Shown one piece after another: positions 17,326 to 26,800 of a stretch of 64,000 nt of DNA (positions are counted from its first letter, which is position 1; each line of letters opens with the position of its first letter). The translations under genes were made by a program, and so were the position numbers. The notes under the pieces were generated by a model, which worked only from the letters and a program-made list of their open reading frames with translations, was not told where the DNA came from and made no database searches. The stretch covers positions 1,360,501-1,424,500 of the forward strand of contig NZ_JASJPW010000001.1 of the NCBI RefSeq assembly GCF_030052995.1, given 5' to 3'. Source of the DNA: Gemmobacter sp. 24YEA27. Its GTDB lineage: Bacteria > Pseudomonadota > Alphaproteobacteria > Rhodobacterales > Rhodobacteraceae.

Positions 17326-20142
17326 TTAATGCGCCTCGGCCCAGTTGCGGCCGGTTCCGGCCTCGACAACAAGACGCACATCCAGCTTTACCGCCGGGTC
17401 AGAGGCGGTTTCCATCACCTCTTTCGCAACCGCAATCAGACGGTCTGCCTCAGCTTCCGCCACCTCGAACAAAAGCTCGTCATGCACCTGGAGGAGCATC
17501 CGCGCGTCGATGCCCGCAATCGCGGCCGGCATCCGGATCATGGCGCGGCGGATCACATCGGCAGCGGTGCCCTGGATCGGCGCGTTGATCGCGGCGCGTT
17601 TGGCGAAACCGGCGCCGGGGCCTTTCGCATTGATCTGCGGTGTGTTGATGCGGCGCCCGAACAGGGTCTGCACGAATTCATGCTTTTTCGCGAAGTCGAT
17701 GGTCTCGTCCATATAGGCGCGGATGCCGGGGAAACGTTCGAAATAGCGGTCGATGAAGCCCTGGGCTTCGGCGCGGGGAATGCGGAGGTTGCGCGCCAGA
17801 CCAAAGCCCGAAATCCCGTAGATCACCCCGAAATTGATCGCTTTCGCCTGGCGGCGGATCATCGGATCCATGCCTTCGACCGGCACGCCGAACATCTCGG
17901 AGGCCGTCATCGCGTGGATGTCCAGCCCGTCTTTGAACGCCTGTTTCAGCGCCGGGATATTGGCGATATGGGCGAGGATCCTGAGCTCGATCTGGGAATA
18001 GTCGAGCGAGACCAGAACCCGGCCTTCCGGTGCCACAAAGGCCTCCCGGATGCGGCGGCCTTCTTCGGTGCGAACGGGAATGTTTTGCAGGTTCGGATCG
18101 GTCGAGGCGAGGCGCCCGGTATTGGCGCCCGCGATGGAATAGGACGTATGCACCCGCCCGGTCTCGGGGTTGATCGCCTGTTGCAGCGCGTCGGTATAGG
18201 TCGATTTCAGTTTGGCGATCTGACGCCAGTCAAGGATCTTTGCCGCCAGCTTCGCGCCCTGCGGATGGCTGTCTTCCAGGGTGGTGATGTCTTCGAGGAT
18301 ATCGGCGCCGGTGCCATAGGCGCCGGTCTTGCCCTTTTCGCCCCCCGGCACGCCAAGACGGTCAAAGAGCACCTCACCCAGCTGTTTCGGGGAACCGGGG
18401 TTGAATTTTTCGCCCGCGATTTCAACGATCTCGTCTTCATATTGCGCGAGCTTTTGCGCGAAAGCATTCGACATGCGCGACAGCGTATCGCGGTCGACTT
18501 TGACCCCCGCCATCTCCATTTCCGCCAGCACCGTGACCAGCGGGCGTTCCAGCGTTTCATAGACGGTGGTGACCTTTTCGCGGTGCAGGCGCGGCCTGAA
18601 CTGCTGCCAGAACCGCAAGGTCACATCGGCATCTTCCGCCGCATAGTGGCTGGCTGCCGCGATCTCGACCTTGTCGAAGGTCACCTGAGATTTGCCGGTG
18701 CCGATCAAATCCTTGATTGGTTTGGTGTGATGGCCAAGGTATTTCTCGGAAAGCTCGTCCATGCCGTGATTGTTGAGGCCGGCGAACATAGCATAGCTCA
18801 TCAGCATCGTATCGTCGAAGGGCGCGATCCGGATTGACGGATGCTGACGCGCGAAAATCTTCCAGTCATATTTGATATTCTGGCCGATTTTCAGGATCGC
18901 CGGATCTTCCAGCACCGGTTTCAGCTTTGCCAGCACCTCCGCCGGATCCAGCTGGCCGGGAACCCGCTCGGCGGCTCCGAAGAGATCATCACCGCCCTTC
19001 ACATGCGCCAGCGGGATATAGGCGGCAATGCCGGTATCGACGGAAAGCGAGATCCCCACCAGATCCGCCTGCATCTCATCCAGCGAGGTGGTCTCGGTAT
19101 CGACCGCGACATGGCCGATCTCGCGGATGCGCGCGATCCAGGCATCCAGTGTGGCATGATCGATGATGGTGACGTAACCCGCCTCGCTGATCGCGGGCGC
19201 CTCCACCTCGGTCACGGCGGCGGTGGCGGGTTTAGCCGCCTCAATCACCGGCACCTCGACCTTCAGCTTTTCGGCCACCCGGCGCGAGAGGCCGCGAAAC
19301 TCCATATGGGTCAGGAACGCGAGCAGCTTTTCGGCATCGGGCTTCAGCACTTCCAGCTGATCCAGCGTCACCTCCAGCGGCACATCGGCATCAAGCGAGA
19401 CAAGCTGTTTCGAGGTCAGGATCTGGGCGCGGTTGTCGATCAATGTCTCGCGCCGTTTGGGCTGTTTGATCTCGCTCGCGCGGTCGAGCAGCTCTTCCAG
19501 CGAGCCATATTCATTGATCAGCAAAGCCGCCGTTTTCAGCCCGATCCCCGGCGCGCCTGGCACATTATCGACCGCATCCCCGGCCAGCGCCTGGACATCG
19601 ATCACGCGCTCGGGCCCTACGCCGAATTTCTCGAACACCTCATCCGGGCCGATCTGGCGGTTCTTCATCGGCTCCAGAATATCGACACCTGGGCGCACCA
19701 GCTGCATCAGATCCTTGTCGGACGAAATGATCGTGGCCGATCCCCCGGCCTCGACCGCCAGCCGCGCCAGCGTTGCGATGATGTCATCGGCCTCAAACCC
19801 CTCCTGTTCGATACAGGCGACATTGAAGGCGCGCGTCGCCTCGCGCGTCAGCGGGAACTGGGGGCGCAGATCCTCGGGCGGCGGCGGACGGTTCGCCTTA
19901 TAGTCGGGGTAGATATCGTTGCGGAAGGTCTTTGACGAATGGTCAAACACCACGGCGATATGGGTGGCGGCGCCGGAAGAGCGCTCTTTCGTGATTTCGC
20001 CCCAGAGGATATTCGAGAACCCCTGCACAGCGCCGACCGGCGTGCCATCGGATTTCGTCAGAGGCGGCAGCGCATGATAGGCCCGGAAAATATAGGCCGA
20101 GCCGTCGATCAGATGCAGGTGATGGCCTTTACCGAACGTCAT
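17326..20142 (-). CDS. polA: DNA polymerase I
   Basis: Repair and Okazaki-fragment-processing polymerase, 938 residues. The 5'-3' exonuclease domain occupies about 1-300 (LIDGSAYIFRAYHALPPL; SDKDLMQLV). A 3'-5' proofreading domain is probably active, since VAVDTETTSLDEM keeps the Asp/Glu metal ligands. The polymerase has motif A (VSLDYSQIELRILAHIA), motif B (RRQAKAINFGVIYG) and motif C (LLQVHDELLFEV). Full length with no disruption. It is divergent from the downstream zincin gene and followed by a 220-base gap before the zinc-finger gene, in which I see nothing definite. Confidence 0.97.
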   Translation of the reverse strand: MTFGKGHHLHLIDGSAYIFRAYHALPPLTKSDGTPVGAVQGFSNILWGEITKERSSGAATHIAVVFDHSSKTFRNDIYPDYKANRPPPPEDLRPQFPLTREATRAFNVACIEQEGFEADDIIATLARLAVEAGGSATIISSDKDLMQLVRPGVDILEPMKNRQIGPDEVFEKFGVGPERVIDVQALAGDAVDNVPGAPGIGLKTAALLINEYGSLEELLDRASEIKQPKRRETLIDNRAQILTSKQLVSLDADVPLEVTLDQLEVLKPDAEKLLAFLTHMEFRGLSRRVAEKLKVEVPVIEAAKPATAAVTEVEAPAISEAGYVTIIDHATLDAWIARIREIGHVAVDTETTSLDEMQADLVGISLSVDTGIAAYIPLAHVKGGDDLFGAAERVPGQLDPAEVLAKLKPVLEDPAILKIGQNIKYDWKIFARQHPSIRIAPFDDTMLMSYAMFAGLNNHGMDELSEKYLGHHTKPIKDLIGTGKSQVTFDKVEIAAASHYAAEDADVTLRFWQQFRPRLHREKVTTVYETLERPLVTVLAEMEMAGVKVDRDTLSRMSNAFAQKLAQYEDEIVEIAGEKFNPGSPKQLGEVLFDRLGVPGGEKGKTGAYGTGADILEDITTLEDSHPQGAKLAAKILDWRQIAKLKSTYTDALQQAINPETGRVHTSYSIAGANTGRLASTDPNLQNIPVRTEEGRRIREAFVAPEGRVLVSLDYSQIELRILAHIANIPALKQAFKDGLDIHAMTASEMFGVPVEGMDPMIRRQAKAINFGVIYGISGFGLARNLRIPRAEAQGFIDRYFERFPGIRAYMDETIDFAKKHEFVQTLFGRRINTPQINAKGPGAGFAKRAAINAPIQGTAADVIRRAMIRMPAAIAGIDARMLLQVHDELLFEVAEAEADRLIAVAKEVMETASDPAVKLDVRLVVEAGTGRNWAEAH

Positions 20143-20254
20143 GTCATGCTCCCCGTTCTGTCAGGCGGCAGATATGGCAGAGACCGGCGGCGCGGTCCAG
20201 CCGGGCGGAGGCTTTGGCCTTTTCCCGCGTGGGCAGCGGGGCTAGTCTGGGCAT

Positions 20255-20665
20255 ATGACAAATCCCTCGCCCGATGCCATCGCCCCTTCGCTTGACCTGA
20301 TCGAAAGCCTCGCCCGCGAGGCGGTCGCGACCCTGCCGGAACCCTGGCGACTGCCCGCGACCCATGTCGTGCTCCGGGTCGAGGATTTCGCGCCTGAAGA
20401 GATGCTCGAGGCGATGGATCTCAATGATCCGTTCGAGCTGACCGGCCTTTATGAAGGCATTCCCCTGACCGAGAAATCGGTTTCGGATCAGGCGCTGCAT
20501 CCGGATATGGTCTGGCTCTTCCGTCGCCCGATCCTTGACGAATGGGCCGAGCGCGGCAATGTCTCGCTCCAGGAACTGGTCAGCCATGTGGTGATCCATG
20601 AACTGGCGCATCATTTCGGCTGGTCGGATGCGGAGATTTCCGAGGTCGACCGCTGGTGGGAATGA
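20255..20665 (+). CDS. Metallopeptidase-like (zincin) family protein
   Basis: 136 residues with a clear zincin motif, SHVVIHELAHHFGWSD (H115-E-L-A-H119), and a downstream Asp that may be the third ligand. This is the DUF1025/zincin_1 type of small bacterial protein, conserved but with no known substrate. The N-terminal part has the family features VEDFAPEEMLEAM and LTGLYEGIPLTEKSV. No signal peptide, so it is cytoplasmic. The gene is divergent from polA with about 110 bases between. Confidence 0.88.
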   Translation: MTNPSPDAIAPSLDLIESLAREAVATLPEPWRLPATHVVLRVEDFAPEEMLEAMDLNDPFELTGLYEGIPLTEKSVSDQALHPDMVWLFRRPILDEWAERGNVSLQELVSHVVIHELAHHFGWSDAEISEVDRWWE

Positions 20666-20816
20666 TCCCGCCGACCCCCGCCCGCCTGACGGGACTGTGA
20701 TGTGCCTCTGTCACATCGGGCGGCTATCTTCTGCGGGCCGCCCGCCCGCTGCGTTTCTCTGATGCCTGCGCATCGGCCGGGGCCGCCATCCGCCGATCCG
20801 CCCAGAGGAATTCCGA

Positions 20817-21758
20817 ATGTCAGGACTGACCCGCCGCCACGCGTTTTTCGCCACTGCCGCCCTGCCTTTTGCCGCCGCCGCAACTGCCGGCCTGCCGCAA
20901 AAAGCCAGCGCCCAGGCCGAATTGCAGGGTGCCGGAGGCGGGCTCTTCCGCCGCTTCCGCCATGGCGCATTCGAGGTGACGACGCTCCTTGCCGGTACGG
21001 GTGAGAATTCCAATCCGAAAGGTACTTTCGGGCTGAATGTCAGCGACGCGGATTTCGCCGCCTCCTCGCAGGCGGCGTTTATCCCTGTCGACCGCGCCGT
21101 GAACTTCTTCACGCCGGTTCTGGTCAATACCGGCAAGGAACTGATCCTCTTTGACACCGGGCTCGCGGCCGAAGGCGTGCTGGCGGCGCTCGGCCAGGCG
21201 GGGGTCTCGCCGCAACAGGTGGATGCGGTGGTGCTGACCCATATGCATGCCGACCATATCGGCGGGCTGACCATGTCGGATGGCGCCACGCCGGTTTTCC
21301 CCCGCGCACGCTACATCACCTCGCAGATCGAATATGACTACTGGGCCGGCCAGGAAAATGAAGGCTTCGAGAAAAAGGTCCGACCTCTGCGCGATCTGAC
21401 GAGGTTCGTGACCGACGGAGGCGAGGCCGCGCCCGGCATCACCGCATTGGCCGCCTATGGCCATACCCCCGGCCATATGGCCTGGATGATCGAGAGCGAG
21501 GGCAAGCTGCTGGTTCTCACCGCCGATACTGCAAATCACTATGTCTGGTCCCTGGAAAACCCCGACTGGGAGGTCCGGTTCGATCTCGACAAGACCGAGG
21601 CCGCCGCCACCCGCAAGCGCATCTTCGGCATGATCGCCGCCGACCGTCTGCCCTTCATCGGCTATCACATGCCGTTCCCGGGCCTTGGCTATGCCGAGCC
21701 GAAAGGCACAGGCTTCCGCTTCGTCCCCCACAGCTACCAGCTCGCTTTCGAATCCTGA
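20817..21758 (+). CDS. Tat-exported MBL-fold metallo-hydrolase
   Basis: 313 residues. The N-terminus has a twin-arginine signal (LTRRHAFF, then an Ala-rich hydrophobic stretch to KASAQA, about residue 33), so it is probably exported folded with its metals. The metallo-beta-lactamase motif is THMHADHIGG (H142 to H147). Further ligands are YGHTPGHMAW and TADTANHY, and the last His is likely in GYHMPFPG. Related enzymes include lactonases (AHL-type), arylsulfatase-like and other hydrolases; the substrate is unknown. It is followed by a terminator-like hairpin (21808) and by an inverted copy of the dispersed element. Confidence 0.88.
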   Translation: MSGLTRRHAFFATAALPFAAAATAGLPQKASAQAELQGAGGGLFRRFRHGAFEVTTLLAGTGENSNPKGTFGLNVSDADFAASSQAAFIPVDRAVNFFTPVLVNTGKELILFDTGLAAEGVLAALGQAGVSPQQVDAVVLTHMHADHIGGLTMSDGATPVFPRARYITSQIEYDYWAGQENEGFEKKVRPLRDLTRFVTDGGEAAPGITALAAYGHTPGHMAWMIESEGKLLVLTADTANHYVWSLENPDWEVRFDLDKTEAAATRKRIFGMIAADRLPFIGYHMPFPGLGYAEPKGTGFRFVPHSYQLAFES

Positions 21759-21765
21759 TCCGCTT

Positions 21766-21791
21766 TCATCTGTCTGAAAATATCCCGGGGG
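21766..21791 (-). repeat. Dispersed intergenic element, copy 2
   Basis: Read leftward: CCCCCGGGATATTTTCAGAC then AGATGA. It lies directly after the MBL-hydrolase stop, pointing against it, with the GC hairpin 21808-21825 on its other side. Confidence 0.65.
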
Positions 21792-21807
21792 TGAGCCCGG
21801 AACGGGC

Positions 21808-21835
21808 GAGGGGGCGGGCCCCCTCCCTGTTTTTG
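21808..21835 (+). terminator. Hairpin with T-run after the MBL hydrolase gene
   Basis: GAGGGGG, loop CGGG, CCCCCTC, followed by CCTGTTTTTG. The stem is 7 bp and pure GC apart from one pair. A plausible intrinsic terminator for the upstream gene, although the T-run starts four bases after the stem. Confidence 0.5.
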
Positions 21836-21921
21836 CTCCGCGCAAAACTGGACAAAACCGGGCGCCTGTGACAGAGGAAAGCCTTTGCAGGCCCCCATCT
21901 GTCCTGCCCGAGGATCCGCCC

Positions 21922-23265
21922 ATGTCGAAACCCGTGTCGAAACCTGTCGTCACCCGCTTTGCCCCGTCGCCCACCGGCTATATCCATGTCGGCAATCTGC
22001 GCACCGCGCTGATGAATTACCTGATCGCCCGTAAGGCCGGCGGGACCTTCATCCTGCGCCTCGACGATACCGACCAGGAACGCTCGAAACAGGAATACAT
22101 CGACGGGCTGAAACAGGATCTCGACTGGCTCGGCCTGCATTGGGACCAGATCGAACGTCAGTCCGCCCGCTATGACCGCTATCACGAGGCCGCCGAAAAG
22201 CTGCGCGCCAGTGGTCGTTTCTACGAGGCCTTTGAAAGCCCGACCGAGCTGGACCTCAAGCGCAAGAAACAGCTGAATATGGGCCGCCCGCCGGTCTATG
22301 ACCGCGCCTCGCTCGGGCTGACGGAAGAGCAAAAGGCCGCGTTCCGTGCCGAAGGCAAAGCCGGCTACTGGCGTTTCCTGCTGAACCAGAACCGCATCGA
22401 ATGGCATGACGGGATCATCGGCGATATCTCGATCGATGCGGCCTCGGTCTCGGATCCGGTGCTGATCCGCGCCGATGGCCAGGTGCTTTATACTTTCGCC
22501 TCCTCGGTCGATGACGTGGAAATGGGCGTGACCCATATCGTGCGCGGCGCCGACCATGTGACCAATACCGCGACCCAGATCCAGATCATGGAAGCGATGG
22601 GTGGCACGCCGCCTGAATTCGCGCACCACTCGCTGCTCTCGGGCCCGAAAGGCGAAGAGCTGTCCAAGCGCCTCGGCGCGCTTTCGCTGCGTGATCTGCG
22701 CGCGCAGGGCGTCGAGCCCATGGCGCTTTTGTCGCTGATGGCGCGGCTGGGGTCTTCGAAACCGGTGGAGCCGGTTGCCTCGATCGACGAGCTGGCCGAG
22801 GGGTTCGACATCGAAAGCTTCGGCGCGGCGCCGACGAAATTCGACCCGGCTGATCTTTTCCCGCTGACCCGGCATTACGTCCAGGCCTGGCCCTTTGATC
22901 AGGTGCGCGAGCGCATTCTGGCCCTTGGCGTCCCTGAAGATCAGGCCGTGCAGTTCTGGACCGTGGCCAAAGACAATATTACCGTGCCGGCGGATCTCGA
23001 GGGCTGGTGGAAGCTGTTCTCGGAAGGGGCAGAGCCGGTTATTGACGAGGCCGACCGCGATTTCGTGCGCGAGGCGCTTGCGCTGTTGCCGCCGCGGCCC
23101 TGGACGAAAGAGACTTGGGGGCAATGGACCGGCGCGGTCAAAGCCGCCACTGGCAGGAAGGGCAAGGATCTGTTCATGCCACTGCGCAAGGCGTTGACGG
23201 GCCAGGCACATGGGCCGGATATGTCGGATGTCCTGCCGCTTTTGCAGAAACTTCCTGCACTCTGA
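21922..23265 (+). CDS. gltX: Glutamate-tRNA ligase
   Basis: Class I aminoacyl-tRNA synthetase charging tRNA-Glu (and, in bacteria without GlnRS, also tRNA-Gln for later amidation). It is 447 residues. The HIGH-type motif is RFAPSPTGYIHVGNLRTAL and the KMSKR-type loop reads GEELSKRLGAL. The GELSKRLG form is typical of the second alphaproteobacterial GluRS type rather than the KLSKRHG form, so a paralogue elsewhere is likely. ATG 21922 (MSKPVSKPV) fits the family start; an upstream in-frame ATG at 21868 adds 18 residues with no similarity. Confidence 0.95.
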   Translation: MSKPVSKPVVTRFAPSPTGYIHVGNLRTALMNYLIARKAGGTFILRLDDTDQERSKQEYIDGLKQDLDWLGLHWDQIERQSARYDRYHEAAEKLRASGRFYEAFESPTELDLKRKKQLNMGRPPVYDRASLGLTEEQKAAFRAEGKAGYWRFLLNQNRIEWHDGIIGDISIDAASVSDPVLIRADGQVLYTFASSVDDVEMGVTHIVRGADHVTNTATQIQIMEAMGGTPPEFAHHSLLSGPKGEELSKRLGALSLRDLRAQGVEPMALLSLMARLGSSKPVEPVASIDELAEGFDIESFGAAPTKFDPADLFPLTRHYVQAWPFDQVRERILALGVPEDQAVQFWTVAKDNITVPADLEGWWKLFSEGAEPVIDEADRDFVREALALLPPRPWTKETWGQWTGAVKAATGRKGKDLFMPLRKALTGQAHGPDMSDVLPLLQKLPAL

Positions 23266-23298
23266 CGCCGGGGAGCGGGGGGCTGCCCGCCCCCGGTC

Positions 23299-23346
23299 GC
23301 AGGCTCTGCCTGCACCTCTCCCGGGGGTATTTTTATCAGGAGAAAG
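23299..23346 (+). repeat. Dispersed intergenic element, variant copy 3
   Basis: A hairpin (GCAGGC, loop TCT, GCCTGC) followed by CTCTCCCGGGGGTATTTTTATC and AGGAGAAAGC. It matches the hairpin, C-rich block and TATTT parts of the element, but the tail is AGGAGAAAG rather than CAGATGAA. It lies between gltX and the MATE gene, in the direction of transcription. Confidence 0.45.
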
Positions 23347-23379
23347 CAGGCCCGGCCCGTTTTCTCATGGGGGTAAGGG

Positions 23380-24783
23380 ATGGCTGAGGCGAAATTCGTT
23401 CAGGGAAATCTCTTCCGCCACATCGTGGTGATGTCGCTGACATCCTCCATTGGCCTGATGGCGGTCTTTGTCGTCGATCTGATCAATATGGCCTATATTT
23501 CCTGGCTGGGCCGATCCGAGCTTGCGGCGGCGGTCGGCTATGCCGGGGCGGTGTTGTTCTTTACCACCTCTTTCGGGATCGGGTTGTCGATTGCGGTCTC
23601 GGCTCTGGTGAGCCGGGCCATCGGGCAGCGGGATCTGCGGCTCGCGCGCGAGAAGGCGACGACCGGGATGCTGCTCGGGTTTCTGTTCGGGGTGCCTTTT
23701 GCGGGTCTGGTCTGGCTTTTGCTGTCGCCGATGGTGCGGCTTTTGGGCGCTGAGGGCGAGACCCATGATCTGGCAGTACATTATCTGCAGATCGTGACCC
23801 TAGGGCAGCCGATGCTGATGCTGGGGATGATCGGTTCCGCCGTTTTGCGCGCCCATGGCGATGCCCGGGCCGCGATGATGGCAACGGTCTGGGGCGCGGT
23901 GGTGACGGCGGCGCTGGATCCGGTGCTGATCTTCGGCTTCGGCCTTGATCTGACCGGTGCGGCGCTGGCCGGGCTGGTCAGCCGGGCGGTGATCCTTTTC
24001 ATGGCGGTGCGGCCGATTGTGACGCGTTACGGCGGCTTTGACCGGCCTTCGCTGCGGCAGGTATGGCATGATATGGCGCCGGTCTGGGCGATTGGCATTC
24101 CCGCGATCCTGACCCAGGTGGCGACGCCGGTGGGGCAGGCATTCGTGACCCGCACGGCCTCGGGATTTGGCGAGGCGGCGGTCGCAGGGATGGCGATTGC
24201 CGGGCGGCTGACGCCGGTTGCCTTCGGGGTGATTTTCGCGTTGGCGGGCGCCATCGGGCCGATCATCGGGCAGAATATCGGCGCGGGGCGGATGGACCGT
24301 GTCAGACAGGCCTTTCGCGATGCGGTGATCTTTACCGGGCTGGTGATCCTTTTGGTCTCGGGGCTTTTGTTCCTGCTGCGCGCGCTGATTGCCGATCTCT
24401 TCAACGCGCAGGGCCTCACGCGCGAGATCGTCTACCTGTTCTGCGGACCACTGGCTTTGATGTGGTTTTTCAACGGGCTGATCTTTGCCGGAAACGCCGT
24501 CTGCAACAATCTTGGCCGGCCGTTCTGGTCCACGGTGGTGAATTGGGGGCGCCATACCCTCGGCACGATTCCCTTGGCGATCTGGTTCGGACAGATCTGG
24601 GGCGCCCAGGGGGTGCTGATCGGGCAGGCGGTGGGCGGGGTCGCCTTTGGCCTTCTGGCGGTGATTTTCGCGCGCCTCGCGATTGCGCATCCGAACCTGC
24701 CGACAGGGCGCGGTGCACCGGCACCGGTCGCGGTCAGCCAGCCCGAGGCGGAAGCCGCAGCGCCGGGCGAGCGGCGGGCCTGA
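23380..24783 (+). CDS. MATE-family multidrug efflux transporter
   Basis: 467 residues, about 12 transmembrane helices in two homologous halves, the NorM/DinF-like MatE fold. Cation-driven export of drugs or metabolites across the inner membrane; the substrate is unknown. Typical features are the N-terminal MSLTSSIGLMAVFVVDLINMAYI with the conserved Asp in helix 1 and the repeat-like VKRP-type loop LVSRAIGQRDLRLAREKA after helix 2. The C-terminus is a short charged Ala/Glu-rich tail. The ATG lies about 115 bases after gltX and follows GGGGGTAAGGG. Confidence 0.9.
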   Translation: MAEAKFVQGNLFRHIVVMSLTSSIGLMAVFVVDLINMAYISWLGRSELAAAVGYAGAVLFFTTSFGIGLSIAVSALVSRAIGQRDLRLAREKATTGMLLGFLFGVPFAGLVWLLLSPMVRLLGAEGETHDLAVHYLQIVTLGQPMLMLGMIGSAVLRAHGDARAAMMATVWGAVVTAALDPVLIFGFGLDLTGAALAGLVSRAVILFMAVRPIVTRYGGFDRPSLRQVWHDMAPVWAIGIPAILTQVATPVGQAFVTRTASGFGEAAVAGMAIAGRLTPVAFGVIFALAGAIGPIIGQNIGAGRMDRVRQAFRDAVIFTGLVILLVSGLLFLLRALIADLFNAQGLTREIVYLFCGPLALMWFFNGLIFAGNAVCNNLGRPFWSTVVNWGRHTLGTIPLAIWFGQIWGAQGVLIGQAVGGVAFGLLAVIFARLAIAHPNLPTGRGAPAPVAVSQPEAEAAAPGERRA

Positions 24784-24901
24784 ACTGAGCCACAGTTTCG
24801 CCGGCCCTTGCCGTATCACGCATGTCGTCTTGCGGGGAATACCGTCGTATACGGATTTTCACTTGCCTGATGGGGGAGCCTCGGGTTAGTCAGAACGGGC
24901 A

Positions 24902-25085
24902 GGATCGGGAGAATCCGGGCAGCCCCTGACAGGGCGGGTCCGGTGCCGAAGGAGCAACCGCCCCGGTAAACTCTCAGGCGCAAGGGACCGTTACTGCATT
25001 TGAAGACTCTGGAGAGTGGCGCGTGAGGCGCCCGCCGAAGGGATAACGATCTCAGGCGCCCCAGTCGCGGGCAAGGACAGAGGGG
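24902..25085 (+). ncRNA. Tandem glycine riboswitch
   Basis: Two glycine aptamers in the leader of gcvT. Aptamer 1 has GATCGGGAGAATCC, GCCGAAGGAGCAACCG, AAACTCTCAGGCGCAAGGGAC; the linker and start of aptamer 2 read ACTCTGGAGAG, then CCGCCGAAGGGATAACGATC, ATCTCAGGCGCC and GGACAGAGGGG. These are the conserved strings of the gcvT-type glycine riboswitch. Glycine binding turns on expression of the cleavage system in known examples; the effect here is inferred. It ends about 70 bases before gcvT. Confidence 0.93.
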
Positions 25086-25156
25086 GCACCGGGCGGCAGG
25101 GGAACTGCCGTGAGCGGTGCCGGATATTTTCGGCCGACAGACAGGGGAGAGGCGGT

Positions 25157-26278
25157 TTGACCGACCTTTTGCGCCTTCCGTTGCACGGGCTCCATCTGGA
25201 GCTTGGCGGGAAAATGGTGCCCTTCGCGGGCTATGAGATGCCGGTGCAATATCCGGCCGGGGTGATGGCGGAACATCTGCATGTCAGGGCGGCGGCCGGG
25301 CTCTTCGATGTGAGCCATATGGGCCAGGTCGTGCTGCGCCCGAAAGGATCGATGGAGAGTCTCGGGCTGGCGCTGGAGCGGCTGATGCCGGTCGATGTGC
25401 TGGGCGTAGCACCTGGCCGCCAGCGCTATGGCATTTTCACCAGCGAGACCGGCGGCATTCTTGATGATCTGATGTTTGCCAATCGCGGGACGGATTACCT
25501 TCTGGTGGTGAATGCGGCGCGCAAGGCGCATGATTTCGCACATCTGACCCGGCATCTCGCCGATGAGGCCGAGATCGACATCCAGACCGGGCGGGCGCTG
25601 CTGGCGCTGCAGGGGCCAGCGGCAGAATCGGTGCTGGCGGTTCTGGTGCCGGATGTGACGGCGATGCAGTTCATGGATGTCGCGTCGGTCCCGACAGTGT
25701 TCGGTGAGCTCTGGATCTCGCGGTCAGGCTATACCGGCGAGGACGGGTTCGAGATTTCGGTGCCGGAGGCCGCGGTTCCTGATTTCGCGCGGGCGCTGCT
25801 GGCATTGGACGGCGTGGCGCCGATTGGCCTTGGCGCGCGCGACAGTCTGCGGCTTGAGGCGGGGCTTTGCCTTTACGGCCATGATATTGACGAGACCACG
25901 AGCCCGGTCGAGGCGGGTCTTGGCTGGGCGATCCAGAAGGCACGTCGCGCCGGCGGTGCGCGGGCGGGCGGTTTCCCGGGCGAGACGCGGATCCTTGCCG
26001 AGCTGGCGGAAGGCCCCTCGCGCAAACGCGTGGGGCTGCGGCCAGAGGGTCGTGCACCGATGCGCGAAGGCGTGGAACTCTTTGCGACGGATGGCACGCC
26101 GATTGGCGCGATCACCTCGGGCGGTTTTGCCCCCTCGGTCCAGGCGCCGGTTGCCATGGGCTATGTTGCGAGCGCCTTTGCGGCCCCCCGCACCGGCATC
26201 GAGGCCGAGCTGCGCGGCAAGAAGCTTCCGGTTGTGGTTGCGGCCACGCCTTTCCACCCAACCCATTACAAACGTTAA
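25157..26278 (+). CDS. gcvT: Glycine cleavage system T protein (aminomethyltransferase)
   Basis: Transfers the aminomethyl carbon from lipoylated H protein to tetrahydrofolate, giving methylene-THF and ammonia. It is 373 residues. Typical features: [43 protein letters not shown], the folate-site region [10 protein letters not shown] and [12 protein letters not shown], and [18 protein letters not shown]. The start is TTG at 25157, placed after GGGGAGAGG; the in-frame ATG further upstream (25016) lies inside the riboswitch and is not used. First gene of gcvT-gcvH-gcvP. Confidence 0.95.
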   Translation: MTDLLRLPLHGLHLELGGKMVPFAGYEMPVQYPAGVMAEHLHVRAAAGLFDVSHMGQVVLRPKGSMESLGLALERLMPVDVLGVAPGRQRYGIFTSETGGILDDLMFANRGTDYLLVVNAARKAHDFAHLTRHLADEAEIDIQTGRALLALQGPAAESVLAVLVPDVTAMQFMDVASVPTVFGELWISRSGYTGEDGFEISVPEAAVPDFARALLALDGVAPIGLGARDSLRLEAGLCLYGHDIDETTSPVEAGLGWAIQKARRAGGARAGGFPGETRILAELAEGPSRKRVGLRPEGRAPMREGVELFATDGTPIGAITSGGFAPSVQAPVAMGYVASAFAAPRTGIEAELRGKKLPVVVAATPFHPTHYKR

Positions 26279-26297
26279 GTCCCAGGGGATCGAAAAG

Positions 26298-26657
26298 ATG
26301 AAATTCACCAAGGAACATGAATGGCTGCGCGTCGAGGGTGACCTGATCGTGGTCGGGATCACTGAACATGCGGCTGAAGCGCTTGGCGATGTGGTGTTCG
26401 TGGAGCTTCCCGAAGCGGGAATACAGGTGGCGGCCGGAGATGAGATTTCGGTGATCGAGAGCGTTAAGGCGGCCTCGGATATCCTCGCGCCGGTCGAGGG
26501 CGAGATCGTCGAGGTGAATGAGGCTCTTTCGGACAATCCGGGGCTGGTGAATGAGGATCCGCTGGGCGGCGCCTGGTTCTTTAAGCTGAAGGTCGATGAT
26601 CTCTCGGTGGTCGATCAGTTCATGGATGAGGATGAGTATAAGGATTTCATCGGCTGA
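26298..26657 (+). CDS. gcvH: Glycine cleavage system H protein
   Basis: Carries the lipoyl arm that shuttles the aminomethyl group between P, T and L proteins. It is 119 residues. The lipoylated lysine is Lys57 in [14 protein letters not shown]. Further family features are [11 protein letters not shown] at the start and [15 protein letters not shown]. The gene starts 19 bases after gcvT. No gcvL/lpd is present, so the shared dihydrolipoamide dehydrogenase must be encoded elsewhere. Confidence 0.97.
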   Translation: MKFTKEHEWLRVEGDLIVVGITEHAAEALGDVVFVELPEAGIQVAAGDEISVIESVKAASDILAPVEGEIVEVNEALSDNPGLVNEDPLGGAWFFKLKVDDLSVVDQFMDEDEYKDFIG

Positions 26658-26711
26658 GGCCGGTGAGGGTTAGCTGAGCCCCGGGGGCAGCCCCCCGGAC
26701 CTGCCTGAACG

Positions 26712-26760
26712 CCGGGGGACCAGTCCCCCGGACCCCCTGGGATATTTAAGGACAGATGAA
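26712..26760 (+). repeat. Dispersed intergenic element, copy 4 (gcvH-gcvP gap)
   Basis: A perfect hairpin CCGGGGGAC, loop CA, GTCCCCCGG (26712-26731), then CCCCCTGGGATATTTAAGGA and CAGATGAA. The ATG within it (26756) is in frame with gcvP and has AAGGA before it, so the element offers an alternative gcvP start 15 codons upstream of the family start. Confidence 0.7.
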
Positions 26761-26800
26761 GTGGGGCGCGGTGCGTCGCCCGACTGTCCGGAGGTGCGAG

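Noticed and set aside
17191..18837. 548-codon plus-strand frame opposite polA
   Set aside because: Antisense shadow; polA motifs are complete on the other strand.
25016..25156. Upstream in-frame ATG extending gcvT into the riboswitch
   Set aside because: The segment is the folded glycine aptamer; the TTG at 25157 has the ribosome binding site and fits the family start.
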